From: Anopheles merus
Lineage: Eukaryota > Arthropoda > Insecta > Diptera > Culicidae
Direction of reading: 5' to 3'
Assembly: GCF_017562075.2 (NCBI RefSeq)
Contig: NC_054082.1
Coordinates: 57,798,779 to 57,862,778 of the forward strand
Length of the DNA: 64,000 bases
Shown: positions 1-10,308 of the stretch, piece after piece
Numbering within the stretch: the stretch's first letter is position 1
Layout of the letters: each line of letters begins with the position of its first letter
Notes under the pieces: generated by a model
Database searches by the model: none
What the model saw: the letters and a program-made list of their open reading frames with translations, nothing else
Told to the model about the DNA's origin: nothing
Position numbers and translations under genes: made by a program

Positions 1-654
1 TGAGCTTCGTTTCAGTCATGAGCGTTGGTGACTGAAACAGTGATATTTGGTAGCACTGTACACAGCCAGCAATAGTCATTATTATGCTTATCCGGGCATT
101 ATGCTAAGCTTGTCAGTCAGAGTATCGCGTTGGACACAAGAATTCACATGTGTTCAGCATGTCATGACGCTCTTTAATTGACTATCAACCACGGTGGAAT
201 GTATAATAAAGTGTAGTTATAGCGCTTTTGGCGATCCCCCCCCCCTGGGCACCGATTTTTACAGATGGTTTTCCGCTTGTATATGTATTGATGGATTGTT
301 TACGTTTTGCATGGTCAATATTTGGTGGAGATCAATTTGAGTGAATATTTTAGATTATTAGAACACAGCCCGTGATTTAAAATGGAAATTTTCCTTCGAG
401 AACTTGAAGCGTTCGCCAAACGCGAAAAACTAACTGTCAGTTTTCTTCGTCGATTCTTCTTCCACCTAGCTGTCAAAACGGGCTTATAACTTGACATGAT
501 ATCTTTACGGTCCTTGCTATCAACAATAAGCATCAAGCTACCACGGATATGTTCATTGTTTTCGTTGGTGAAAATCTCGTGATACTCATGACATTTTGCA
601 GCACTACATGTAACGCTTCTCCTGTGTAACGTAGAGGGCTGAGCCTTACTTTTA
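1..654. other. No gene recognised
   Basis: No known protein family is visible. Minor structure only: a 10-bp stem with a 10-base loop at 9-38 and a run of ten C at 236-245. A 73-codon reverse-strand frame at 315-536 resembles nothing I know and is probably chance. This is the left flank of the truncated CR1 element that begins near 655. Confidence 0.5.
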
Positions 655-657
655 CCC

Positions 658-1489
658 AGAAAGCTTCACTCTCGATTTCTTACTCGTATCCAGTTTTCGT
701 TAAAAAGACACCCAACACGCTTCTGGAAGTATGTAGAATTGAAACGTGGTAATAATTCGCTTCCGTCCATTCTCACTTACAACCAGCGGTCCTCGAACAG
801 CAAGGAAGAAATGTGCAATCTATTCACTGAACGTTTCAAAAGCTGTTTTGCTGCGGATGATCCTCGTTTCTCACTTGATGCAGCCTTGGAAAATGTACCT
901 CGTGATGCTGTCGCCATAGATACACGTGACAAAGATATTTCTGAGGAATCGGTTATCCGTCCTCTTCGGTAAGTAAAAACATCATTCAACCCTGGACCAG
1001 ATGGCATTCCAACGGCAGTCCTTGTTAACTGTGGTGACATACTAGCAGAACCTCTGGCACGCATTTTTAAACTCTCGTTAAACCAATGCACTGTTCCCGA
1101 AGCTTGGAAATCCTCTGTGATGTTTCCTGTGTACAAAAAAGGTGATAAAAATTCTGCCATTGACTATCGCGGGCATATTACCACACTTCCCGCTGGTGCC
1201 TAAGTTCTTGAGATCGTCGTGCAAAACTCGATTATGAACAGATGCCGTTCTCTTATCTCAACGCACCAACACGGCTTTTTTCCTCGACGTAGTGTCTCAA
1301 CTAATCTAATTGAATTCGTTTCAAAGTGTCATGCGGCTTTTGCCTCGGGAGCTCAAATGGACGTTGTTTACACGGACCTGAAAGCTGCATTCGATCGTGT
1401 CAACCATCGCTTGTTGCTAGCTAAACTTGAACGTCTTGGTTTCTCTGCTTCCATGGTGGAGTGGTTTAGATCCTACCTAACGGCTCGTA
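658..1489 (+). pseudogene. CR1 ORF2 reverse transcriptase, N-terminal half (broken)
   Basis: Reverse transcriptase of a CR1-type element, which copies element RNA at a nicked chromosomal site. Recognisable segments are the NPGPDGIPTAVL block, a KKGDKN..DYRG block, the QHGFFPRRS block and the TDLKAAFDRVNH block carrying the first catalytic Asp. It reads in one frame but has two nonsense codons (TAA at 970-972 and at 1201-1203). It is cut at 1489 by the TA-targeted Tc1 insertion and resumes in frame at 2902 once Tc1 and one TA are ignored. Confidence 0.85.
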
Positions 1490-2899
1490 CACTGGTGGAC
1501 ATTAAAATAGGGGGAAAAATTGTGTGTTTTTTTTGCGTTCACTAGGTGTGTCATCGCCAACAGTTCGAGGCGTACTGAATTTGCAATAGCCGATTTTTGC
1601 CTTTTATACTCTCATTTTTGGTGCGCTACTTATCTAAGTTTTGAGTGCCGGCAGCGTTTTGCTACAGTATAAAAGGAGAGCCAAACCGTGTTGCGCTTCG
1701 TTCTTCCATCAGTGGTCAAGGTGAAAGGTTGTTATTTGAAAATTCCACAAAATCATCATGGGTCGCGGAAAACACTGCACACCAGAGGAGCGAAAACACA
1801 TTCAGGGGCTATATCGTGAGAACGTGCCGGTCAAGACAATCTGCAAGGCGTTCGGCCGTTCGCGGACGTTTGTGGACAACGCCATTCGTAGCGAGGCTAC
1901 CGGTAAATCGACAGGTCGTCCGCGAAAAACAACGGCCGACGTTGACGCGCAGATTGTTGAGATGATCCGGGCGGATCCTTTCAAAACTTGCGCTCGTATC
2001 AAGCAGGAGCTTGGTTTGCAAGTTTCGGCGAAAACGGTGTCCCGCCGTTTACACGCCGCTGGGTTCTGTGCCCGGAAACCACGAAAGGTTCGTAAGCTAA
2101 TGCCGCACCACGTAGAAGCGCGCATTCAGTTTGCCGAAGAACATTTAGCTGCATGCATCTTTTGGTGGAGCAAAATCATTTTTTCGGATGAGTCCAGAAT
2201 CAATCTGGATGGTTCGGACGGCATTAAATACGTCTGGCGCCTTCCTAGTCAGGCGTATCATCCGAAAAATACGATAAAAACCCGAAGTCACGGAGGCGGC
2301 CACGTAATGGTGTGGGGTTGCTTCTCCTGGCACGGCCCGGGTCCTTTGTTCCGTATCAACGGGACACTGAACTCGGAAGGGTATAGAAAAATACTTAGTC
2401 GTAAGATGTTGCCATACGCCCGACAAAAATTCGGAGACGAAGAGCATTACATCTTTCAGCATGATAACGACTCTAAGCACACATCGCGAACAGTTAAATG
2501 TTATTTGGCAAACCAGGATGTGCAAGTTCTACCATGGCCTGCGTTGAGTCCTGACCTCAACCCGATTGAAAATCTGTGGTCAACTCTCAAGCATCAGCTT
2601 CAGAACCAGCCTGCACGTTCAGCCGATGATCTATGGACACGCTGCAAGGTTATGTGGAAACGCATACCCAGAAGCGAATGCCGTAACCTCATCGACGATA
2701 TGGCCAAACGCTGTCAGGAAGTGATAGCGAATAACGGTCACCACATTGACCGTTAGAATGTGTTTTCGCTCTGTGAAACACCGCAACACCTCCTCCCAAC
2801 AACCACTTAAACAGTCCTTTTCAGGGCTACCAAATATTTCTGACAAGAACTATGTCTTTCGGTCACAGAAAAAAGTTCCTATTTTTATGTCCACCAGTG
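1490..2899 (+). mobile_element. Complete Tc1-type DNA transposon
   Basis: A 1,410-bp element with terminal inverted repeats beginning CACTGGTGGACAT at 1490 and ending with the complement at 2899. About 22 terminal bases match with one mismatch. Both sides carry TA (1488-1489 and 2900-2901), the hallmark Tc1/mariner duplication. One open transposase gene lies inside. The element sits precisely in the CR1 reverse transcriptase; removing it with one TA restores the CR1 frame. Open ORF plus matching termini suggest a fairly young insertion. Confidence 0.95.
1758..2756 (+). CDS. Tc1-family DD34E transposase
   Basis: 332-residue transposase, the usual Tc1 length, that would bind the element's inverted repeats in the nucleus and perform cut-and-paste transposition. 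The N-terminal half (about 1-125) is the paired-like double helix-turn-helix DNA-binding region, with a GRPRK AT-hook-like motif at residues 53-57. The catalytic triad is complete: D144 (FSDES), D236 (QHDND) and E271 (NPIEN), with 34 residues between the last two. WGCFS and SPDLNPIENLW are the typical surrounding motifs. The ATG at 1758 is supported by the MGRGK start common in the family. No stop or frameshift is seen, so the protein may be functional. Confidence 0.95.
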   Translation: MGRGKHCTPEERKHIQGLYRENVPVKTICKAFGRSRTFVDNAIRSEATGKSTGRPRKTTADVDAQIVEMIRADPFKTCARIKQELGLQVSAKTVSRRLHAAGFCARKPRKVRKLMPHHVEARIQFAEEHLAACIFWWSKIIFSDESRINLDGSDGIKYVWRLPSQAYHPKNTIKTRSHGGGHVMVWGCFSWHGPGPLFRINGTLNSEGYRKILSRKMLPYARQKFGDEEHYIFQHDNDSKHTSRTVKCYLANQDVQVLPWPALSPDLNPIENLWSTLKHQLQNQPARSADDLWTRCKVMWKRIPRSECRNLIDDMAKRCQEVIANNGHHIDR

Positions 2900-2901
2900 T
2901 A

Positions 2902-3720
2902 GCTACCGTGTACAAGATGATTGCTTCTTTTCTACCGTGTTTGAGAGCTCTTCTGGCGTTCCACAGGGTAGCAACCTGGGACCACTACTCTTTTCACTTT
3001 TTTTCAATGACGTTACTTCGACTGTTAGCTACTCTGAATGTTTATTGTATGTGTATGTGTAAGTCATTCCACCGAACTGTCTGTCCCATAACCCATAATT
3101 ATAATATATCTGGAACCATAAAGCAACGTTGTCAGACTTTTAGGGACTAAGGCGTTACCCTAGACTTTAAATTAAATTTTCATCAGCACTCCTCCTATAT
3201 TTTAGACAAGGCCAACAAAATGGTAGGTTTCATTCGCAGACAATCGAGAGAATTTTCCGACCCACACTGCCTCTTCATGTTGTACAAGTCTCTTGTTCGT
3301 CCACTGCTTGAGTCTTGTTCTGTAGTATGGTCTCCTTCATCCAGCTTTTGGTCCAAAAAATTGGAGTCAGTTCAGAGAAAGTTCACACGTTTTGTCCTGC
3401 GTTTTACCCCGTGTCGCAATCTTGATCCTCGTCCGTCTTATGAAACTAGGTGTTTACTGTTTGGGTTAGAGACGCTTGAAAAGAGACAAGAAGTAGCTCA
3501 GCCAATTTTTGTCTAAGCTAATTTCAGGTGAGACTGACGCACCCGAACTACTAGCTAGAATTAACTTAAATGTACCCTCTAGAACATTTCGTAACTAGCG
3601 ACTACCTAAAACTCAACTGGCTAGACGTGCTTATAGTGAAAATGATCCCATGACTGCGATGGCTCTTAAATTTAACGCTAATTATGATAATTTTGACTGG
3701 CACCCTCGACTCATTTTTAA
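2902..3720 (+). pseudogene. CR1 ORF2 reverse transcriptase, C-terminal part (broken)
   Basis: Continuation of the reverse transcriptase beyond Tc1. It shows the SSGVPQGSNLGPLLF block and the FFNDV block, but near 3045-3062 the reading passes from CLLY straight to sequence equivalent to the SFHR region of the related element at 36346-37447. Roughly 150 bp that include the catalytic YADD box are missing. Later blocks (FIRRQSREFSDPHC, thumb and C-terminal region to about 3715) survive with frameshifts and stops. The copy cannot encode an active enzyme. Confidence 0.85.
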
Positions 3721-3881
3721 ACTGTTTACTGTACTGTGCGTTATGCAATGTATTTGTTCGGTTACTGATAAGTTATGTATTCATAGATTTAAGTTATAGG
3801 GTAGTATTAAGTAATAAGGCCACTTCACTCGGCCAATTACTTCCACAATAAACTATACTATAATATACTATACTATTACTC

Positions 3882-4574
3882 TCTCCCAGTTTTTCGGATT
3901 GAAATGAGAATTCACTCTCTTGATTTGTTTGCGGCAGCCTAGCTGCTTCACACTCTTTATTCTCTTCTTTTTGCAGTTCCCACTAGAGGATTCACAAATG
4001 TGTTCTAGATGTGTTGTAGATGTCATCAGATTTCGCGCGCCTCAACTGCGGTGTTGTATGAAGGCTGTTGATGAAAATATACAATTAATAGACACACTTT
4101 GTTAAAAAGATTACACTTGTTTTAAAGATTAGACAAACTTACCTTTGTGCTTGAAGATCAATTGAACCTTGAACGCCTGTGCACACAGTGTCGCACTTTT
4201 GAAGAAGTTTGGGGAACAGCTAGCGGTAGCAGCACACATCTGGAACGTGTAAAGTGCAATATTTTAATTAGACTAAATGTCACATAGCACTAGACACTTA
4301 GAAAAGGACACTTACCGAAACAATTAGATGATAAAAATGTGTCCTCCGATAAAGCAGAAAGAACACCGCGGATGGTGCATTACGGGAAAGTGTTTTACGC
4401 ACACAAACACAAACTCTCACGTCCACGGTTCAGAGCACACTGAAGTCGCTCCTTGGCTTGGATGGAAAAGAGCAAACACCCGGATGAATGCGATGGAAGA
4501 AAATGACTTGTGTTTAACAGAGATGGATAGAATCAAACACACGAAGTGTGCAGGAGAATTCTCTTCGTGTGGCA
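3882..4574. repeat. Non-coding stretch; partial copy (Z-like) of the CA-rich composite repeat
   Basis: No convincing gene. From about 4130 to 4574 the sequence resembles the block at 7180-7735 and 12806-13440, for example in the stretch around AACACCCGGATGA followed by GAGATGGATAG-like sequence. I read it as a diverged Z-type block of the composite repeat described in the next entries. 3882-4130 has no recognised content. Confidence 0.45.
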
Positions 4575-5135
4575 ACCCCGGTACCATTATCCATGCGATT
4601 TCGGTCTCATCGGGCTCTATCTGGGCGCCCATTAAAATAATCCCTTAGAAGCTCCTATCGGGCTGAAAGCGAGAAACGTCGCGGCGGCGCGTTACATGTT
4701 GCATGCATGTGTACTACATTTTATGACCCCCCTCGCTTTGTTTCGGATCGCAATGAGTTCAGACTCATTTTTAACTTCGTTTAACATATTTTCTTTTATT
4801 TTTCACACACACACCCTCCCCTCTGGGTTTTTTAGAAGATTTTTTCTTCTTGAAAAACCAAAAAAAAAACAATCGCTCACATGGAGACCCGCGGGAGAGT
4901 GCAAAACGGAAAAGAAAAAAAACACACACAAATCTCCTCCTCCCCATGGTGTTTTTCGCAAGGTGATCCCGTAGGAGAACGCGAACGCAAAAACACACAC
5001 ACACACAGCCACGCACGCACCCAGGCAAGCACACACTCACACCCAACCCCTCCCCCTCGTGTGTTTTCGCAAGGTGATTCCGTAGGAGATCGCGAAACAG
5101 AAAAAACCACACACACAATCACGCACGCATGCAAG

Positions 5136-5173
<38 letters not shown>

Positions 5174-6433
5174 CCCCTCCCCCTCTCTTGGTGTTTTTCG
5201 CAACGTGATCCCGTAGGATCTCGTTATGCGAAGCGGCAAGAACACACACAGCCACGCACACAGGCATGCACGCACATACACACACAGACGCGCGCGCGCA
5301 CGCACGCACGAACGCACGAGGGAGCGCAAATGAAGAGGTTTGATACGTTGCCGGTCTCCCCCTCCCGTGTTCTCGTTCTCCGACAAGGCTGATGTGTGCA
5401 CGTTTGTGCGTGTACCTTTGCCGTCCCTCCTCTCCTTCCTCATCCGTTGACCGTTCGTTGTAAGCTGTAGGATGAGTTCAGCGCTGTTGAAGAAATGAAA
5501 GTTAAGAATAAGATTACTCATTCTTTTTTCGTATGCTTTGTGTGTTATTATAACTTACCTTATTGCAAACAAAATCCGGAATGAAGCTCCTCGTTTAGAA
5601 TATTCCGCATTCGATCACATCCTCGGCGATGCTCGACACCATCAGTGGATGAAAGCAGGAATAGAAACAAAGAAAAGCATCAGTCACCATCAGCATCATC
5701 TTACTCTCACACTTTTACATCGGTTGACGATTCTTACCTTTTCAATTTCACCAAAACAAACAGCGATGGAACCAAATCCAGAAAACCAAAATCACACACC
5801 ATTTCTGGAGCAAACCGACACATCCTCCCCCTCCAATTGTTTACCACAGACTGACGTGTGTGTGAGCAGCAATGTTCTTGAAGCGGTGAGCAACGGTAAA
5901 GCACACACAAGAAAAAGCGAGACGGCTATACGAGAAGCGAATTACGCCGCCGCACACACAGCGCGCGTCATAATTTTATGCGCGAAAATCTTAAAATTCA
6001 AGTTATTCATGACAAATTGTATCGACATTTTCATACTTTGACGAACTTTTACGAAAGATATGTAAAAACATAATGTAGTTCAATTAAATTTAGTGCAATA
6101 TCATTAGCAGAATATAACATTTTGATATTTGTTTGTAAATTCAGATCCTAAGTGCTACTACTTTTTTGAACAATAAGTGTAGAAACACAAATTTTGTCTG
6201 AGTCCAGAACAGCAACAGGGAAGATGTCGTACCCTGAGTGTGGAGATATGTGTGTGTATGTGGTGAACGTTGCCGCGACAAGCGTGCTGTAGGATACAAC
6301 GCGTGTAGGAGGGGGTAAAATCGCTTGGCTCATTGAAAATACAGGCAAAGTTGGCGCGAAGAAAACGCAACACTGCGGATTGTATGGAAAATGTAGCGCG
6401 TTCAATCCGATTGCCATGCGATTGTCCTGGGGG
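4575..6433. repeat. CA-rich composite repeat, X block, copy A
   Basis: About 1.86 kb, nearly collinear with 10932-12805 (roughly 95% by eye, plus a few indels). Its first kilobase holds degenerate tandem units of about 100 bp, each with a CGCAAGGTGATCCCGTAGGA-like core (near 4955, 5066 and 5198) separated by CA-rich tracts; the longest (CA)n is about 5132-5170. Reading frames here are only Thr/His- or Cys/Val-rich products of the dinucleotide tract. The second half (5560-6430) is non-repetitive but shared with copy B. No terminal repeats or protein domains were found. Confidence 0.75.
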
Positions 6434-7735
6434 AAGAGAGAATTGACTGTTGCTTCCGACTGTTGCTTCGAACACCCTGATGAGCGAGAACGCAACAAAC
6501 GTTGTGGAATGTAGAAATGGGATAGGAATAGTGAGCGAAGGCAGTTTTTGGACATGAGGGGGTTGTAACTGGGAGCAACAAGCTTCGGTTGCTACTTGGT
6601 ATTCTTTCACCGATCCCCGAATCAAGCGACTGATTTTTTAGCTACAACCCAACCAACAATTGCCGAAGGCGCCCCGTGTAAAAAAATTGTATTTAAGGAT
6701 TTCCTTAAGTTTTTACACTAGCAGCAGCTAAAGTAAAAACTTTCAGCACGGCACAAACCGACGCACACATTCAAATGCTTGGATTGCTGGTCCTGCTTAC
6801 GCATACGTTTGTATTTATCTCTCTCCTTATATTTTCGGATTGCTGGTTGTAGTAGTAACGCTTTTTCTTTTTGCTTTATGCACACTTTCGCATGCTATTT
6901 ATTGGTGTTACTCTTTCCACATGCGTTTTGGCACACTCACACTCTGTATACGGCAGGATGCTTCACCCCTTCCAAATGCTGCGGTTGCTTTCTGTTACCC
7001 TTCCTCTCGTTCTTCCTTCTACCCTCTGCGCTAGGATATCCTCGACTGGTGCTGCGCGTGTTCAGCCGGCGCCTGTCTGGAAATGACGTCACGGACTGGT
7101 GCTGCGCATGTTTAGCCGTATCCTATGCGTCCTTGAAGTGCGCTCTTCTAAGAAAGAACTGTGATGATATCTGTTGATGAAAATTAACCAATAATTAACC
7201 CATGTGTTTTATTTAAAAAATAACAACTAAACAACATTTTGCACATAGGATTACAGAAACGCTTACCATGATATTTTAAAACCGGACACCGTCCTCCCGT
7301 CGGCAACCGTCAATTAGCATGCGCGTGCACCTGTAACTTTTTAGACGACAAGCGTTAGTCGAATGTACCCATTGAAGCACACACGAGGATAAGAAACTCA
7401 CCTTAAAAATTTCACACATCACTCCAACAAATCCTTCCACAGTGAAAGTTCTGGACAGACTGAGGATGCCTAACACCCGGATGAGCGCGATAGCAGAAAA
7501 ATCATGGGAGATCGAGAGAGATGGGTAGTCTCGGTTCAGCGGAATATGCATGCATATGCATGCGTGTCACTCCAAGGATATCGGTTTCCCCTTCTCCCGT
7601 TTTTCGTTCATAGGCCACACGATCGGCGTTGTGCCGTCCAAAATCTAGAGAAAGAAGACATGCTCTCTCGCTTTGGCACACAGGAAAGTTTTCCAATAGC
7701 TTCGGTTTTGCTGGTTGGGAATAAACTAACGTTGC
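6434..7735. repeat. CA-rich composite repeat, Y and Z blocks, copy A
   Basis: About 6760-7170 (Y) matches 10430-10800, with shared stretches such as GCTTTATGCACAC, TTTTGGCACACTC-like sequence and a CTGCGCGTGTTC motif near a TGACGTCA-like site. About 7180-7735 (Z) matches 12806-13440 and 18741-18935, including TGCCGTCCAAAATCTAGAGA. In copy A the order is X-Y-Z; in copy B it is Y-X-Z, so copy A may be two overlapping partial units. 6434-6760 has no clear counterpart in the window. Open frames are not credible genes. Confidence 0.6.
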
Positions 7736-8499
7736 TTAAAAGACGCTTGTGGATCTCATATTTATTGTACATTCGGGTGAAAGAAAGAATCCTGTTGATA
7801 ACGTCTCAACAATACTAAAAAATCATTTTATTTCATGTACATTTTATGTCAGTTAATTTCAAATTCTTCAAGGAGGAACGGTACAAAACGACCGTATTGC
7901 TCCCAAGTGCCACAAATCCACTAAACGACCACTAAACGGCTTCTAAACGACTCAAGTTCTCTACCTAAACGGAATATAGAAAGACTTCGTTTAGCAGACG
8001 GCAAACGACTCATTCATTCTAAAAATAGCAAAAAAGCTGGTGGCGCTCTCTGTTGGTGGGATACCCCAACCAGTTGAGCTTCATCGCTTGGAGGAGAGCT
8101 TTCTTATTTCTTCTGTACTGTTGTATGGTTTCGCATTGAAGTTATGCATCGCTAGAACTAGAACGGCGATACGATTGTTTAAATACTAAACTCCAATGGA
8201 AACCACCAGTACTGAAGCAAGTGAGATTTGAGTAATGGTCGTTGGTGTTGATACCCATGTATCTGACCACACGACCATTCATATAGATTTTTGCTCGGAA
8301 AGTTAGAAGGCTATATAATAGGTATAATAGCGAAACATATTGCAAGAAAAGGATAGCAATATAATGATGAGTTGTAATACGCCATCTATTGATCAAACCA
8401 ATGAAGCTGTGGAGCTTGCATTTTTTTTATATGGATATTCAATTTTTCAGTCGTTTAAGCTTAATCTGTGGCGCTTGGGCTATAGATAGATAAATAGAT
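7736..8499. other. Unassigned, non-coding
   Basis: No family recognised and no credible frame. Short stretches of direct repetition occur around 7915-7960 (variants of CTAAACGAC). The region lies between the composite repeat and the probable 5' UTR of CR1 element 2, whose true 5' end I cannot place. Confidence 0.4.
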
Positions 8500-8804
8500 T
8501 CAGAACAAATTGTGTCAGACCAACGCCTTCAAACCATAACTCTTACTACGGCGAACGGATATGTCAAATCGGCATAGTCAGACGTGTTTACGTATAGCTC
8601 CGTGATTTATTTTCCGTATTTCGGTTATTTTAACAAACAATCAGTTTTCTCTAAGTAAAAAGTTGTGTAGTAGGCTTGCCCACAACGTATTATACATACT
8701 TTTAGCATTTGTGCTGGTCCTTCTTCAGTTGCTCGTCGGTCGCATCACCCGCGTAGTGCGTCTATTAACCGGTCAAGGCATCGACCTGTGGATTCCTTTT
8801 CAAA

Positions 8805-9839
8805 ATGGAGCATACTTGCAACTCTTGCGCAACCGAGATCACCGAAGACCTGATTAGCTGTTATATTTGCAACTCACCGTTCCACATCCGCTGTTCGCGC
8901 ATTCCTGAGAATGCACTGAAGCTAACCAACGAATACCAACAACTCCACTGGTGCTGCCTGGCGTGCAACAATGTGATTATTAATCCTCGCACTAAATACA
9001 TCAAACAAGCTTTGGCCCAGTCGAGCATACAAACAACAATGGATGCCGTTGCCAATAGTCTCAAATCTGCACTTGAACCTCTAGCAAAAGAAATTCGTAC
9101 TGGTCTATCGCAGCTTAATGAATCGCAGAAGAGAACACCACTGAGCAGTCACCCTCCTGCCAAATTGCGCAGAGTTTTACCAGCGAAGAGATTATTCTCC
9201 GAGTTGGTCAGTGCTACAAACACTTCACCTGCTATCTCGCTTGTCGCCAAAAGAACAACAAACATCAATAATAACAATATCAACAATAACATAGCCGTAC
9301 CGTCACTTGCTGAGCACAACAATATTAACATCACAAATAACATCACTTCTCGCCAGCCAATTGCTATTTATGGCACGGATAACGATTCTCCAAAGCTTCC
9401 AACCGTTCAAAACCGCTTTGTACCCAAAATGTGGCTTCATTTAGCTAACATTGCTCCTGGCACTTCCTGTGAACAAGTCGTGGAATCTGTGAAACGACGG
9501 CTGGCCACAACCGACGTCATTGCATTTAGCTTGATGGGCAAAAATTTCGACACTACTTTGGCTAGACCGATGTCGTTTAAGGTTCGCATCCCGGCTCACC
9601 TTCGTGAAACTGCGTTATCGTCCTCGGTCTGGCCTTCTAATCTACGTGTACGTGAATTTATACAACGTGATAACCGTCCAGCCTCATCCCATACTTTGGC
9701 TTGTCTCACACCGATGAATGCACATGAAACCCCACTTCAAAGCAACAATGCGTGCCTATCGATAATATTCCGAAACCGGCAGAGCAAACCATCAATGAAA
9801 AGCCAAATAGTTCATCACCTAGTAATGTACAACCAATAG
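8805..9839 (+). CDS. CR1 element 2 ORF1 protein (PHD-like finger)
   Basis: 344 residues. ORF1 proteins of CR1-clade elements bind nucleic acid and package the element RNA. Residues about 5-55 hold a Cys/His array (CNSCATEI, CYICNSPFHIRC, WCCLACNN) that fits a PHD-like zinc finger. The centre is Asn-rich and low in complexity. Residues about 210-300 (WLHLANIAPGTS to LRVREF) resemble the RRM-like C-terminal domain shared with CR1 element 3 ORF1. The ATG at 8805 directly precedes the finger. Near 9750 another frame continues with plausible composition to about 9918, so the last 25 or so residues may be frameshifted. Confidence 0.8.
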   Translation: MEHTCNSCATEITEDLISCYICNSPFHIRCSRIPENALKLTNEYQQLHWCCLACNNVIINPRTKYIKQALAQSSIQTTMDAVANSLKSALEPLAKEIRTGLSQLNESQKRTPLSSHPPAKLRRVLPAKRLFSELVSATNTSPAISLVAKRTTNINNNNINNNIAVPSLAEHNNINITNNITSRQPIAIYGTDNDSPKLPTVQNRFVPKMWLHLANIAPGTSCEQVVESVKRRLATTDVIAFSLMGKNFDTTLARPMSFKVRIPAHLRETALSSSVWPSNLRVREFIQRDNRPASSHTLACLTPMNAHETPLQSNNACLSIIFRNRQSKPSMKSQIVHHLVMYNQ

Positions 9840-10069
9840 TGCGCGATATGGAGCATTCACCTATCCCAGCTGATCGTACGGCTCAAAACAATGACGTTCA
9901 TCACGAACACAGCTCATGAAGCTTACGCACACAAGAAGCATCAGCCAGTCGCTATTCGCACACTAACACTTCATGTAATGACCACGCACGCACTAACACA
10001 GCAACTCACTTGAAAATGTTTTCAGTTCGCGATATTAAAAACATTTCACATGCCAAACCGACTGACACT

Positions 10070-10308
10070 GCTTTGAAACCATGTGATATACATTTTCACT
10101 ACCAAAATGTTAGATGACTACGTACCAAACTCACAGAATTCGGATTGAACACATTGGACGCTAAATATCAGATAATAATACTCACCGAAACCTGGCTTGA
10201 CAATTCAATCCCATCATCGCTACTGTTTGACCCGGGCTATTCGGTGTATAGATGTGATCGTAGCTTGTCTAATAGTATGCATACTCGTGGTGGTGGCGCA
10301 CTGATCGC
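10070..10308 (+). pseudogene. CR1 element 2 ORF2, endonuclease start (broken)
   Basis: Start of the apurinic-endonuclease-like domain that nicks the target. The YQNVR motif is present but the next codon is TGA (10115-10117) where the relatives have Gly, a nonsense mutation. The catalytic-Glu motif ILTETWLD follows, then RGGGALIA, after which the reading is lost at about 10308 where the composite repeat begins. It resumes at 13443. Confidence 0.85.

Larger units (their letters stand above)
655..3881 (+). mobile_element. CR1-clade non-LTR retrotransposon 1, 5'-truncated, split by Tc1
   Basis: Only the reverse transcriptase (RT) half of ORF2 and the 3' UTR remain; ORF1 and endonuclease are absent, as expected for incomplete target-primed reverse transcription. 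Similarity starts near 655-658, by alignment with the related element at 30313-30529. The 3' end is a short TACTA-type repeat tract at about 3851-3881 rather than poly(A), typical of the CR1 clade. The protein is clearly the same family as CR1 element 3 further right. A complete Tc1 element occupies 1490-2899. Confidence 0.85.

Noticed and set aside
5132..5170. CRISPR-like or regulatory array from the regularly spaced cores
   Set aside because: Eukaryotic context, degenerate spacing and CA-tract spacers; it is a tandem repeat inside a dispersed repeat.
4771..5521. Several overlapping Cys/Val- or Thr/His-rich frames across the CA tracts, and the same at 11129-11708
   Set aside because: They are translations of dinucleotide repeats, open on both strands at once, without any domain.
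8805..9064. PHD-finger protein as a host chromatin gene
   Set aside because: The finger is followed by an RRM-like segment and then by a CR1 endonuclease/RT in sequence; the same pairing recurs at 27916, so it is ORF1 of a retroelement.
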